A stretch of 64,000 nt of DNA from Ramlibacter sp. WS9 (lineage in GTDB: Bacteria > Pseudomonadota > Gammaproteobacteria > Burkholderiales > Burkholderiaceae_C), in contig NZ_RKMB01000010.1 of assembly GCF_003797765.1 (NCBI RefSeq), forward strand, positions 62,001 through 126,000, in the 5' to 3' direction. Below are positions 52,130-60,366 of this stretch, in pieces. Position numbers and translations under genes: made by a program. The notes beneath the pieces were generated by a model. The model was not told the origin of the DNA. It saw nothing but the letters and a program-made list of their open reading frames with translations, and ran no database searches. How positions within the stretch are numbered: position 1 is the first letter of the stretch; each line of letters begins with the position of its first letter.

Positions 52130-52897
52130 TTACTCCTTAACGAATCCGCGCTCGCGCAGAATGGATGCAAGGCGCGCCGCGACGGACTCGGCATCGCCCT
52201 CGAGCATTTCGGCGTGGCCGCTACTCTCCTGGAACCGGAGCGACTCCACCTCGACGGCGTTGGGCTCCTCCTCGACATCGACACTGTGGCTGGGAATCTT
52301 CGTTGAGAGAACGTCCCTCAGTTTGCTTCCCGACACGTAGCGGGGCGGTTTCGAGGCGGCCTGAATACCCAGCACGGCCGGCAGTTGCACGAGGTGGGCT
52401 GCCGTAAAGCCGCCGCTGTACTCCTGCTGTGCAAGCACGCCCGATGCGTCTGCCTTCAGCGCGCTGACGGCGCTCACCTGCGGCCAATCAAGGAGGGCAC
52501 CAAGCGCCGGCGCCAACTGGCCAAAGAGGTCCTCGACGGTCTGAACGCCGGTAAGAATCAGATCGCAACCGCTTTCCCTGGCGTAAGCAGCAACCAGCCT
52601 CGCGGCGGCATGGGCGGGAACCGGATCTGGCAGCGCGTGAGGCAGCTTTGCAACGGCATCCGCTCCGCGGGCCAGCGCCGTTTGCAGGAGCCTGTCGACC
52701 CCTTCGCCGTCGAGTGCGACAGCCGTCACTTTCGCACCTGTTGCCTCCTTGAGAAGCACCGCTTCTTCAAGGGCGTGATCGTCGAATTCATTGACCTTGA
52801 ATCCAATCCACTCCCTGTCGATGCCCTTGCCATCTTCAGTCAGTTCGAAGTCTTCGTCGGTGTCTGGCACCAGACGCAACACTACAAGTATGTGCAT
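52130..52897 (-). CDS. etfB: Electron transfer flavoprotein beta subunit
   Basis: 255 residues from ATG 52897 behind GGAGAG; the longer frame upstream is not family sequence. It begins HILVVLRLVPDTDEDFEL and holds NEFDDHALEEAVLLKEATGAKVTAVAL and LTGVQTVEDLFGQLAPALGALLDWPQVS, the EtfB adenine-nucleotide-binding pattern. Forms the ETF heterodimer with EtfA. The set etfB-etfA-EtfD is transcribed with a sugar-type ABC importer, an unusual link (see findings). Confidence 0.95.
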   Translation of the reverse strand: MHILVVLRLVPDTDEDFELTEDGKGIDREWIGFKVNEFDDHALEEAVLLKEATGAKVTAVALDGEGVDRLLQTALARGADAVAKLPHALPDPVPAHAAARLVAAYARESGCDLILTGVQTVEDLFGQLAPALGALLDWPQVSAVSALKADASGVLAQQEYSGGFTAAHLVQLPAVLGIQAASKPPRYVSGSKLRDVLSTKIPSHSVDVEEEPNAVEVESLRFQESSGHAEMLEGDAESVAARLASILRERGFVKE

Positions 52898-53127
52898 TTT
52901 GCTCTCCAGCCTTTCGGTTGCTCGTTCGTGTGAAGGCTGTCCTTGTCGGAAGCGCCGCTGCCCATCAGGTCCAGTTCGCGTTGGGCTTCCATTGACGCCC
53001 CGTGCCCACTCGATTCGGAGCCGAATTCGGCTTCGCCCGAGTCCCAACTGCCTGGTGCCGGCGGGAGCATGTCCGGGTCGCCGGACGCCTGCCGAACATC
53101 GCGCAGACACCTGAGAAGGAAGGACAT
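52882..53127 (-). other. Possible small ORF upstream of etfB, unrecognised
   Basis: An 81-codon frame (starts MSFLLRCLRDVRQ, Ser/Glu/Gly-rich thereafter) fills most of the 248-bp gap between the GlcG-like gene and etfB and overlaps the etfB start. I do not recognise it and see no convincing ribosome site. It may be non-coding or the residue of a lost gene. Confidence 0.2.
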
Positions 53128-53145
53128 TTCTGTCTCACACTACGC

Positions 53146-53553
53146 TTATGCGAGCGCGATCGCCTCGGCGACGGCGCTGGCAATCGCTTCGTCGTCCGGC
53201 ACCATGCCACCCGCCACACCCACGGCGCCAATCACCTGGTCCCGCCGCTTGATCGGTTCTCCGCCGCCAAAAACAACAAATGGAGGCTGGTGCGACGTGT
53301 GCATGCCATAGAGAGCCGCACCTGGCTGGACGTACTGCATGACGTCGCCCGTTTTCATGTTCAATGAACGTGCGGTGAACGCCTTCGATCTGCTCAGCTC
53401 GATCGAGGCAAGAAGCGCGCCGTCCATGCGGGCGAAGGCGATCAGGTTGCGGCCTTCGTCGAGGATGGCGATGCTCGAAGGCGACTTGAGTTCGCCGGCC
53501 TTGGCCAGGCCTGCGGCGATGCCCTTCTGGGCTTGTGCGATGGTGATGCTCAT
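53146..53553 (-). CDS. GlcG/HbpS-family (DUF336) protein, cytoplasmic
   Basis: 135 residues from ATG 53553. SITIAQAQKGIAAGLAKAGELKSP, then IAFARMDGALLASIELSRSKAFTARSLNMKT and QVIGAVGVAGGMVPDDEAIA match the family. No signal peptide, in contrast to the secreted homologue at 24415. The family is often found beside lactate/glycolate oxidation and other catabolic operons, with an unclear ligand-binding role. It lies 35 bp downstream of the ABC ATPase gene and upstream of etfB. Confidence 0.88.
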   Translation of the reverse strand: MSITIAQAQKGIAAGLAKAGELKSPSSIAILDEGRNLIAFARMDGALLASIELSRSKAFTARSLNMKTGDVMQYVQPGAALYGMHTSHQPPFVVFGGGEPIKRRDQVIGAVGVAGGMVPDDEAIASAVAEAIALA

Positions 53554-53588
53554 GTGAATCTCCAGTGATGAAACGGTGGGGGTGAAAG

Positions 53589-55085
53589 TCAGGCCGCCTT
53601 TTTCTCGCGGCCCTTCATGGAAACGGCCAGCAACTGGTCGTAGGTGCATGTCTTCTTCGCCGCGGTGTACGTCAGTTCGCTGTCGTGGATGACGAACACC
53701 TTTTCAGCGAGCGACAGGATTTCCTTGACGGAAGACGAGATCACGATGACCGCCGCGCCTTCCTGGGCCATGCGCAAGATGATGTCGTAGATTTCCTTGA
53801 TGGCGCCCACGTCGACGCCGGACGTGGGTTCCACGAACACATACACATCGGCCTTGGCTGACATCCATTTGCCGATGACTGCCTTCTGCTGGTTTCCCCC
53901 AGAAAAGTATTTGATCGGCATCAGCGGCAGCTTGGGCTTGACGGTCAGGCGGTCGATCGTTTCTTCGGCGTAGGCGGCCTTTCTGCTTGTCATCAGCAGG
54001 CCGAGCCGTTCCAGCGACTTGAGCACCGGCATGCAGACGTTGTCCGCCAGGGAAAGATTCGGAAAAAGCGCCTGCTTCCGGCGATCTTCCGGGATCAGTG
54101 CGATGCCGGCAGAGCGCGCACTCGTTGGGTTGGAGATGCGCACAAGCTTGCCTTTGATCCTCACCTCACCCGAATACGAGGCGATGCCGCCGAGCGCCAT
54201 TTCGACTTGCTCCATGCCGCCGCCGACCGGCCCCGTGATACCGAGGACTTCACCTTGTTTGAGCGAGAAACTCAAGGGTGCGAGGTTTGCGGTGGACAGG
54301 TTCCGTACGTCCAGCACGATCTCACCCCGACTCACGCCCTCGTTGTAGGTTTCGAGGTCGGACCGGCTGCGATCGATCATCAGCTCAGTGACCTTGTCTT
54401 CCGTGATCTCGTCGCCGCGCAGGGTCGCCGACACCACCCCGCCTCTCAGGATGGTCACGCGGTCGCAGACGCGCTTGATCTCGTTCAACCTGTGCGAGAT
54501 GTAGACAATCGTGATGCCCTGTTCCCTGAACCGCTGCATGATCTTGAACAGCAGCTCGACCTCCGTCCCCGAAAGGCGTGCGGTCGGCTCATCCAGGATG
54601 ATCAGCTTGTATTTGCGATGGAAGAGAGTTGCGAGTGTGACCAGCTGCATTTCCGCCGCGGACAGGGACGATGCGAGCCGGTTCACGTCAATGTCGATGC
54701 CGATCTCGCGCAGAATGCCCTCGGCTTCCTTGCGCATCCGCTTTTGGTCGATCGTCACCCGCCCCAGCTCGTTGCCGAGAACGACGTTCTGGGCGACCGT
54801 GAAGCTCGACACCAGTTCCGCGTCCTGATAGACGGCGCCCAGGCCGTGCTTGTGCGCGTCGAGGGGCGAGGCAATCTTGACCGGACGGCCCTCCAACCTG
54901 ATTTCACCGGCCGAGGGCGAATACACGCCAGTCATGATCTTGATGAGCGTGGACTTGCCCGCGCCGTTCTCTCCGAGGAGACCGTGCACCTCACCCCGAA
55001 GAAAGTCCAGATTTACTTTTTTCAGCACTCGCGTGCCGGAGAACTCTTTCTCGAGCGCGCGGATCTCTACAAGTGGTGCGTTCAT
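53589..55085 (-). CDS. Sugar-type ABC transporter ATP-binding protein (RbsA-like, two domains)
   Basis: 498 residues, duplicated ATPase. Domain 1 has Walker A GENGAGKST (about residues 36-44), a degenerate signature SLSAAEMQLV and Walker B KLIILDEPTA. Domain 2 has a degenerate Walker A (GPVGGGMEQVEMAL) and the signature FSGGNQQKAVIGKW, as usual for RbsA/MglA proteins. It powers import by the permease encoded 10 bp upstream and the receptor at 57015. It works in the carbohydrate-uptake (CUT2) class; the substrate could be a sugar, polyol or autoinducer-like molecule. Confidence 0.93.
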   Translation of the reverse strand: MNAPLVEIRALEKEFSGTRVLKKVNLDFLRGEVHGLLGENGAGKSTLIKIMTGVYSPSAGEIRLEGRPVKIASPLDAHKHGLGAVYQDAELVSSFTVAQNVVLGNELGRVTIDQKRMRKEAEGILREIGIDIDVNRLASSLSAAEMQLVTLATLFHRKYKLIILDEPTARLSGTEVELLFKIMQRFREQGITIVYISHRLNEIKRVCDRVTILRGGVVSATLRGDEITEDKVTELMIDRSRSDLETYNEGVSRGEIVLDVRNLSTANLAPLSFSLKQGEVLGITGPVGGGMEQVEMALGGIASYSGEVRIKGKLVRISNPTSARSAGIALIPEDRRKQALFPNLSLADNVCMPVLKSLERLGLLMTSRKAAYAEETIDRLTVKPKLPLMPIKYFSGGNQQKAVIGKWMSAKADVYVFVEPTSGVDVGAIKEIYDIILRMAQEGAAVIVISSSVKEILSLAEKVFVIHDSELTYTAAKKTCTYDQLLAVSMKGREKKAA

Positions 55086-55095
55086 GGCGAGGTGC

Positions 55096-56124
55096 TCAGA
55101 TGAACTTCATGTGGAGTTCTTCCCGGTTCAGCGCAGCGTTCGCGCCCACCGCGAGAATCAGGATCACTCCAGCGAACAGCTGGCGGGCGGCTGAAGGAAA
55201 GCCGACCATGTTCATTCCGGAGTTCACCATGTACAGGAAGAAGACGCCCAGGAGTGTGCCCAGGACGTGGGGCTTTCCCTTGCCGAGAACGGTGGCGCCA
55301 AGATACACGGCCGCGAACGCCTCGAGGAGATACCCCTGGCCTCCCACCGGCTGGGCGGAACTGGATATCGAGGTGAGAATGACGCCTCCGATTCCCGCCA
55401 TCAGCGCGGCGAGCATGAAGGAAGCGATGACCCACTTGTACACGCTGATGCCCGAGTAGTAGGCGGCCAGCGGGTTGTCGCCAACGGCCACGATGTAGTG
55501 CCCAATCCGCGTCTTGGTCGAGAGCACGTGCGCCAGCAGGAACACACAGATCAGGATCAGCACCGGGAAGGCCACTGCGCCGATCTTGCCCTGGCCCAGA
55601 TAAAGGAACGCTGTCTGGCCGTAGTCCACGGCCTTCTGGTAGCCACCGGTCACGAAGATGTTGATCCCGCCCAGGATGAAAGTCATGGCGAGTGTCACGA
55701 CGATCCCTGAGAGCCGGCCAAACGTCACGAGAATGCCGTTGACCAGGCCGATCAGCGAGGCGCAGGCAAGGGCAATCAGGATCGCGGCCCACGGCCCGAC
55801 GACCGGGATCAGGAACGCCAGGACCACGGACGTCGTCGTGACGGTGATGCCCACTGAGAGATCGAAGCTGCCGACCATGACGACGTATGTGAGACCCATG
55901 GATACCATGCAGCTCACGATCATCGAGAACAGGACGTTGTTGAGGTTCGAGAAGGTGAGGAAGTACTCTGACGAAACCGCGAACGCGAGGCCGGTCAATA
56001 CGATGACGAGCACCGTGCCCCATTTGCGGAGTATGGTGATCCACCATGGAGCAACCGGTCCCGTGGACGCGGCTGCCGTCTTGATTGCTGCGGGTTGGAT
56101 CCCGGTTTGCTGGATGTTTTGCAT
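55096..56124 (-). CDS. Sugar-type ABC transporter permease (RbsC-like)
   Basis: 342 residues from ATG 56124 behind AAAGGAGAC; about nine membrane helices. MVSMGLTYVVMVGSFDLSVGIT is the CUT2 permease signature, and GDNPLAAYYSGISVYKWVIASF resembles the RbsC EAA-type loop; GGQGYLLEAFAAVYLGATVLGKG is the conserved C-terminal stretch. It forms the inner-membrane channel of the importer, working with the ATPase at 53589 and the receptor at 57015. Confidence 0.92.
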   Translation of the reverse strand: MQNIQQTGIQPAAIKTAAASTGPVAPWWITILRKWGTVLVIVLTGLAFAVSSEYFLTFSNLNNVLFSMIVSCMVSMGLTYVVMVGSFDLSVGITVTTTSVVLAFLIPVVGPWAAILIALACASLIGLVNGILVTFGRLSGIVVTLAMTFILGGINIFVTGGYQKAVDYGQTAFLYLGQGKIGAVAFPVLILICVFLLAHVLSTKTRIGHYIVAVGDNPLAAYYSGISVYKWVIASFMLAALMAGIGGVILTSISSSAQPVGGQGYLLEAFAAVYLGATVLGKGKPHVLGTLLGVFFLYMVNSGMNMVGFPSAARQLFAGVILILAVGANAALNREELHMKFI

Positions 56125-56164
56125 TGAAGTGTCTCCTTTGTCCGATCGCCGGACTGCGTGTGGA

Positions 56165-56914
56165 TCAGTTGTAGACGCCACCATCGATCGTCATGGCCTG
56201 CGCCGTGACGTACGATGATTCGTCGGACGCCAGGTAGACGAACAGGGGCGCAATTTCTTCGGATTTCGCCTGCCTTTGAAGCGGCACGATCCGCTTGACC
56301 ACATCTGCCTGTGTCGAGCGCCCACCCATGAAGTCGATGGCGGGCTGGTTGAAATCGGTGTCGACCCATCCCGGACAGATGGTGTTGACGCGGATGTTGT
56401 CCGGCGCAAGTTCCATCGCCAACGCGGTCCCAAAGGCGATGACGGCGCCCTTGGAAGCGGAATACGCGGTCAAACCAGGCCCACCGCGCTGTCCCGCCAG
56501 GGACGATGTATTCACGATAGACCCCTTGCCCGATTTCCTGAGATGCGGCACGGCATACTTGACGCCGAAGAAGTGGGCCCTGGAGTTCACGGCGAAGAGG
56601 GCATCCCAGTCCCGCGAGCTGAATTCGGTCACCCCGCCCGAGCGCTGCAGGCCCGCGTTCTGAACCAGAACGTCCAAGCCACCCAACTTTTGCACCGCCG
56701 CCTCGATGAAGGCCTTGACGCTTTCTTCCAGAGTCACATCGACCTTGACGAAGTCGGCTCCCAACTCGCTTGCGGTCGCCTGGCCGGCTTTGTCGTCGAT
56801 GTCACCGATGACGACGCGAGCGCCTTCTTCGATAAACATTTTTGCTGCCTGCTTGCCGATGTTGCTTGCCGCACCCGTGATGATGATGCGCTTGCCGTTC
56901 AGACGATTGGCCAT
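56165..56914 (-). CDS. Short-chain dehydrogenase/reductase (SDR) D, inside ABC operon
   Basis: 249 residues. IITGAASNIGKQAAKMFIEEGARVVIGDIDD indicates NAD use; VQNAGLQRSGG replaces the usual NNAG; NTSSLAG and YSASKGAVIAFGTALAMEL give the Ser-Tyr-Lys triad. The C-terminus SSYVTAQAMTIDGGV is standard. Probably oxidises the transported polyol or hydroxy acid. It lies between the receptor gene and the permease gene, so the transporter genes are interrupted by an enzyme gene. Confidence 0.9.
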   Translation of the reverse strand: MANRLNGKRIIITGAASNIGKQAAKMFIEEGARVVIGDIDDKAGQATASELGADFVKVDVTLEESVKAFIEAAVQKLGGLDVLVQNAGLQRSGGVTEFSSRDWDALFAVNSRAHFFGVKYAVPHLRKSGKGSIVNTSSLAGQRGGPGLTAYSASKGAVIAFGTALAMELAPDNIRVNTICPGWVDTDFNQPAIDFMGGRSTQADVVKRIVPLQRQAKSEEIAPLFVYLASDESSYVTAQAMTIDGGVYN

Positions 56915-56945
56915 TTCTTGTCTCCAGAGGCTATCGATAGGGTAG

Positions 56946-57004
56946 AAAAACTCGCTTGGCGCGCCGCCGTGCGGCGGCGAGAGCGAGCTCTGGCGAGCTC
57001 GCTC
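56946..57004 (-). terminator. Double hairpin after receptor gene, possible attenuator
   Basis: Two perfect inverted repeats in tandem: GAGCGAGCTC/GAGCTCGCTC (56981-57004) and CGCCGCCG/CGGCGGCG (56962-56979). On the transcribed (reverse) strand a TTTTT run follows at 56950-56946. Located between the solute-receptor gene and the SDR/permease genes, where partial termination or transcript protection gives excess receptor in many ABC operons. Confidence 0.6.
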
Positions 57005-57014
57005 TACTCACGAA

Positions 57015-58103
57015 TCAGCCGCCGTACTTGCCGAGCAGCGCGATGGCGGCCTTGTCCATCTTTTGCACTTCCGCCAGTGCTGCCGCTGCCTTGTCTTGCG
57101 TGATGGCTGTCACGGGCACGCGATAGCGGATCGGCTGCACTTTCTCTCCGCGGGCCAATGCCACGGCAAGATCGCCTGTCTGCTTCCCCAGCGTGTGCCA
57201 AGGAACGTCCGTCGAGAACTCGATCGGGAAGTTCTTGGAAGCCATCTCCGTCAGGAGCTGATCCGAGAAGTAGTGGTTGAAGAGGCGAATCTCGTTTCTG
57301 CCGGTTTGCTTGAGTGCCTGGCCCGCGCCGAGAATGAGCGGCCACCACCACGACACGATGGCATTGACGGAACCCGGCTTGGGGTTGGCCTGCAGCAACG
57401 CCAGGACGTTTTCGCGTCCCTTGGAAATCTGATCCTGCGTCGACACGCTTCCCGGCATGAACGGCAGCATCTTCATGCGGGGTTCCCACTTGGTCATCAG
57501 GTCGAGCTGGTCCGCTTCCATGTCGAATGGCGAGTAGAAGCCTTTGTCTTCGGCGGTCTGGACGATCGTGCCCTTGTGTCCGAGCGCGTTGTGAACGTAA
57601 TAGCCAAGGGTCGCGGCAGTAGCCCAGGTGTCTTCGACGACAGACGGCGAATCCTTGACCGGCACGGCGAAGCCGACCGTCGGGATGCCGCGCTTCTTCG
57701 CTTCGTCAGCGATGTACGCGGTTTCGGACTCAAGCGAATAGATGCCCATCACCAGGCAGTCGATCTTGCGGTCCATGAGGGCCCGTGCGACTTCCTGCTC
57801 GCTGGTCTTGCTGGGCTCACCCCGGATGCAGACCGGCTCGGCGCCCGCGTCGAGCACGGCCTGGACCAGTTGCCAGCAGCCACGTCGCCACGGCTGGTTG
57901 AAAGGACCGTAGTTCAGAGGGATGCCGATGCGGACCTTCTTGCCGGGCTTCGGCGCGGGAACGGCTTGCGCGCTCACCGACGGCACGATGCCGGCGCCGC
58001 CCAGAGCGCCTGCCGCCATGATCAGCGTGCGACGGCTCATGCCGCCGTACTCGAGGGCCTGTTCGAGCAGGCTTTTTTGTTTTTCATTTTGCGCGTCTTG
58101 CAT
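57015..58103 (-). CDS. Sugar-type ABC transporter solute-binding protein
   Basis: 362 residues from ATG 58103 behind AGGAGAC. The export signal is twin-arginine-like (MSRRTLIMAAGALGGAG, then SVSAQA), preceded by a longer N-region than usual. The mature part is a type I periplasmic binding fold (KVRIGIPLNYGPFNQPWRRG; DRKIDCLVMGIYSLESETAYI), similar to CUT2 receptors. Ligand unknown. First transporter gene, following the alpha/beta hydrolase; a double hairpin lies immediately downstream. Confidence 0.88.
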   Translation of the reverse strand: MQDAQNEKQKSLLEQALEYGGMSRRTLIMAAGALGGAGIVPSVSAQAVPAPKPGKKVRIGIPLNYGPFNQPWRRGCWQLVQAVLDAGAEPVCIRGEPSKTSEQEVARALMDRKIDCLVMGIYSLESETAYIADEAKKRGIPTVGFAVPVKDSPSVVEDTWATAATLGYYVHNALGHKGTIVQTAEDKGFYSPFDMEADQLDLMTKWEPRMKMLPFMPGSVSTQDQISKGRENVLALLQANPKPGSVNAIVSWWWPLILGAGQALKQTGRNEIRLFNHYFSDQLLTEMASKNFPIEFSTDVPWHTLGKQTGDLAVALARGEKVQPIRYRVPVTAITQDKAAAALAEVQKMDKAAIALLGKYGG

Positions 58104-58168
58104 ATTTGTCTCCTGTGCGTTGATGATTGCGATGTGCTTTGCCTTCTCGGCGCGCACGTTCCGCTCTG

Positions 58169-58984
58169 CTACTGCCTGCTCTCCGCCGCGACCCCGTCGA
58201 GTCGCGTCAGAAACTCTTTCAACAGCTTGTTGAAAACCTCGGGTTGCTCGATATTCGGAAGGTGCGCGGCGTTGTCGACCACATGCAGGGTCGAACCGGT
58301 GATGTGTTTGTGCAAGACTTCCGCATCCGCCGGCGGCGTAGAGACGTCTTCGCGTCCGACGATGATGAGCGTTGGAGCCGAAATCCTGTGCAGCTGGCGG
58401 ACTTGGTCCTGCTCCATCACGACCCCTGCACCACCGAGGTAGCCCTCGACCGCGGTGCCCTTGATCATTTCCCGGACTTCGTCGATCAAAGGCGCATTCG
58501 CCTGCCTGAACGGCTCCGTGAACCAGCGCTCCAGCGACGGCTCCACCATCGGCCTGACGCCCTCGAGCCGGACCTGCTGGATACGGCCTTCCCAGATTTC
58601 GCGGTTTGCTTTGGCCGTGGTGTCGCAGAGGACCAGCGATAGCAGGCGGTTCGGGTAGCGGGCGGCGAACGACTGGCCGACCATGCCGCCAAGCGACATT
58701 CCAACGAAGTGAACTTGCTCAAGGCCGAGCGCGTCCAGGAAGCTTCGAAGGTCTTCGACCAGCAGCGAGAGGCTGTACGGAGGCACCGTGGCCGACGTTT
58801 CGCCGTGTCCGCGAAGGTCATAGCGAATGACACGGTAGTCTGCCGCGAACTCGCTGACCTGGCGGTCCCACATCGACATGTCGGTGGCAAGGCCATTGCA
58901 GAGCAGCAATGGCCGGCCGTTGGCAGGTCCATCGATTTGGCATCGCATGAGAATGCCGTTCGCGCGCACGTGTTCCACGTTCAT
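58169..58984 (-). CDS. Alpha/beta hydrolase, 3-oxoadipate enol-lactonase (PcaD)-like
   Basis: 271 residues from ATG 58984 behind GCAGGAGAC; the longer upstream frame is not family sequence. YDLRGHGETSA, VGMSLGGMVGQSFA with the nucleophilic Ser, IIVGREDVSTPPADAE with the Asp and NAAHLPNIEQPEVFN with the His form the standard triad. PcaD-like enzymes hydrolyse enol-lactones, but many homologues act on other lactones or esters. First gene of the leftward operon, directly downstream of the GntR-type operator/promoter at 59025-59053. Confidence 0.87.
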   Translation of the reverse strand: MNVEHVRANGILMRCQIDGPANGRPLLLCNGLATDMSMWDRQVSEFAADYRVIRYDLRGHGETSATVPPYSLSLLVEDLRSFLDALGLEQVHFVGMSLGGMVGQSFAARYPNRLLSLVLCDTTAKANREIWEGRIQQVRLEGVRPMVEPSLERWFTEPFRQANAPLIDEVREMIKGTAVEGYLGGAGVVMEQDQVRQLHRISAPTLIIVGREDVSTPPADAEVLHKHITGSTLHVVDNAAHLPNIEQPEVFNKLLKEFLTRLDGVAAESRQ

Positions 58985-59024
58985 GTCTCCTGCGATCGCG
59001 TCGCTCTTTTGTTTGAGTGCGCGG

Positions 59025-59053
59025 ATGATGCAGGTTGACAATAATATTGTCAA
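59025..59053 (-). promoter_or_regulatory. Promoter and perfect GntR-type palindrome of the hydrolase/ABC/ETF operon
   Basis: TTGACAATA-A-TATTGTCAA (59035-59053) is a perfect 9-bp inverted repeat. On the reverse strand its last half gives a consensus -35 TTGACA (59048-59053) with a 17-bp spacer and -10 CATCAT (59025-59030). A regulator on the palindrome would cover -35 and spacer, so repression is expected. The matching element at 42714 and the GntR gene at 48272 suggest one regulon. Confidence 0.75.
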
Positions 59054-59324
59054 TAATCTTCTTAATATTTTTACAGATAATGTTTTGGCAGCCGCACGCA
59101 AGCAATGCCAAAGCTCTTTGGCAGTCGTGTGGTGGGTAGAAACCCTAGGGTATGGCTCGCTCAGCGGTCGCTGCGGGAACTCGCGCAGAGTGGGGGCGCT
59201 TGGGCCATAGGCCGTCAGGGAGCGGGGCATCGCATGCAGCGCCGCGCATGAAGATCTTTGGCCGACGCCAGCGATACGCGATTCACTTCTCGTGATACGT
59301 TCCACGTCGCGATCCTCTATTGGT
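59054..59324. other. Intergenic stretch with no recognisable gene
   Basis: The first 40 bp are AT-rich (UP-element-like, next to the promoter at 59025). The rest is GC-rich; I find no convincing reading frame, repeat or RNA gene in it. Confidence 0.5.
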
Positions 59325-59408
59325 CTACAGCACCTTGACGTTGTTGCGCCAGGGCACTTCTTGCCAGAGTTTGAAGTGGATCTGGGGGCGTGCCGAATGA
59401 ATCCCCGC
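59325..59408 (-). pseudogene. C-terminal remnant of an unidentified gene after BKACE
   Basis: The 27 codons directly after the BKACE stop, in the same frame, read ARPQIHFKLWQEVPWRNNVKVL and then stop (TAG). The composition and ending look like a genuine protein C-terminus, not chance sequence, but no start or upstream part exists. I do not recognise the family. Probably the end of a gene deleted up to the BKACE stop. Confidence 0.4.
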
Positions 59409-60335
59409 CTAGAAGGCGACGTTGTCGCCGCCCTTCAGCTGGAGAATCCGGCGGGCATCGGTCGGCGTGGCCACCTCGAGCGACAGTCCCTCAAGGATGG
59501 CGCGCATGCGCCTTACCTGATCGGCGTTGGTCTTTGCAAGTTCGCCCGGGCCATCCCACAAGGAATCCTCCAGGCCGACGCGCACGTGCCCGCCCATGGC
59601 AGCCGCCTGTGCCCCAATGGTCATTTGGCTCCGGCCCGCAGGCAGGACGGACCATTGATAGGCATCTCCGAAGAGGCGATCGGCCGTGCGCCGCATATGG
59701 ATCACGTCCTCCGGGTGCGCGCCGATGCCGCCCAGGATGCCGAACACCGACTGGATGAGAAAGGGCGGCTTGATCAGCCCCCGGTCGATGAAGTGGGCAG
59801 CGGTGTAGAGGTGCCCGATGTCATAGCACTCGATCTCGAAACGAGTGCCGTTGTCGCTGCAGGATTCGAGGATGTGCGCGATGTCGGTGAAGGTGTTCTT
59901 GAAAACGCGGTCGTGGCTACCCGACAGATAAGGCTCTTCCCAGGCGTGCTTGAACTCCTTGAAACGATTGAGCATGGGGTACAGGCCCATGTTCATCGAC
60001 CCCATGTTCAGCGAGGCCACCTCGGGCTTGAACTCGTGCGCCGGGCGCAGTCGCTCCTGCACCGTCATGGTGGGCGCTCCACCGGTGGTGAGGTTGATGA
60101 CCACGTCGCTGGCCGCTTTGATGCGAGACAGGAATTGCCTGAACAGGGTCGGATCCTGCGACGGCCTGCCATCGACCGGGTCGCGGGCATGCAGGTGGAC
60201 GATGGCCGCGCCCGCTTCGGCGGCGCCAATGGCCGCCTCGGCGATCTCGTCGGCGGTGACCGGCAGATACGGCGACATCGAAGGCGTGTGAATGGCGCCT
60301 GTTACTGCGCACGTGATGATGACTTTTCGGGACAT
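59409..60335 (-). CDS. BKACE-family beta-keto acid cleavage enzyme (DUF849)
   Basis: 308 residues, normal family length. KVIITCAVTGAIHTPSMSP opens the TIM barrel; AAIVHLHARDPVDGRPS holds the two zinc-binding histidines; NLTTGG and AAAMGGHVRVGLEDSLW with the conserved Glu follow. BKACE enzymes condense a beta-keto acid with acetyl-CoA to give acetoacetate and a new CoA ester, e.g. 3-keto-5-aminohexanoate or dehydrocarnitine. The 3-hydroxyacyl-CoA dehydrogenase-like gene 31 bp upstream could make the beta-keto acid, as in carnitine degradation. Confidence 0.92.
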   Translation of the reverse strand: MSRKVIITCAVTGAIHTPSMSPYLPVTADEIAEAAIGAAEAGAAIVHLHARDPVDGRPSQDPTLFRQFLSRIKAASDVVINLTTGGAPTMTVQERLRPAHEFKPEVASLNMGSMNMGLYPMLNRFKEFKHAWEEPYLSGSHDRVFKNTFTDIAHILESCSDNGTRFEIECYDIGHLYTAAHFIDRGLIKPPFLIQSVFGILGGIGAHPEDVIHMRRTADRLFGDAYQWSVLPAGRSQMTIGAQAAAMGGHVRVGLEDSLWDGPGELAKTNADQVRRMRAILEGLSLEVATPTDARRILQLKGGDNVAF

Positions 60336-60366
60336 AGGACTTTCCAGGGATGTGTTGTGTTGTGGT

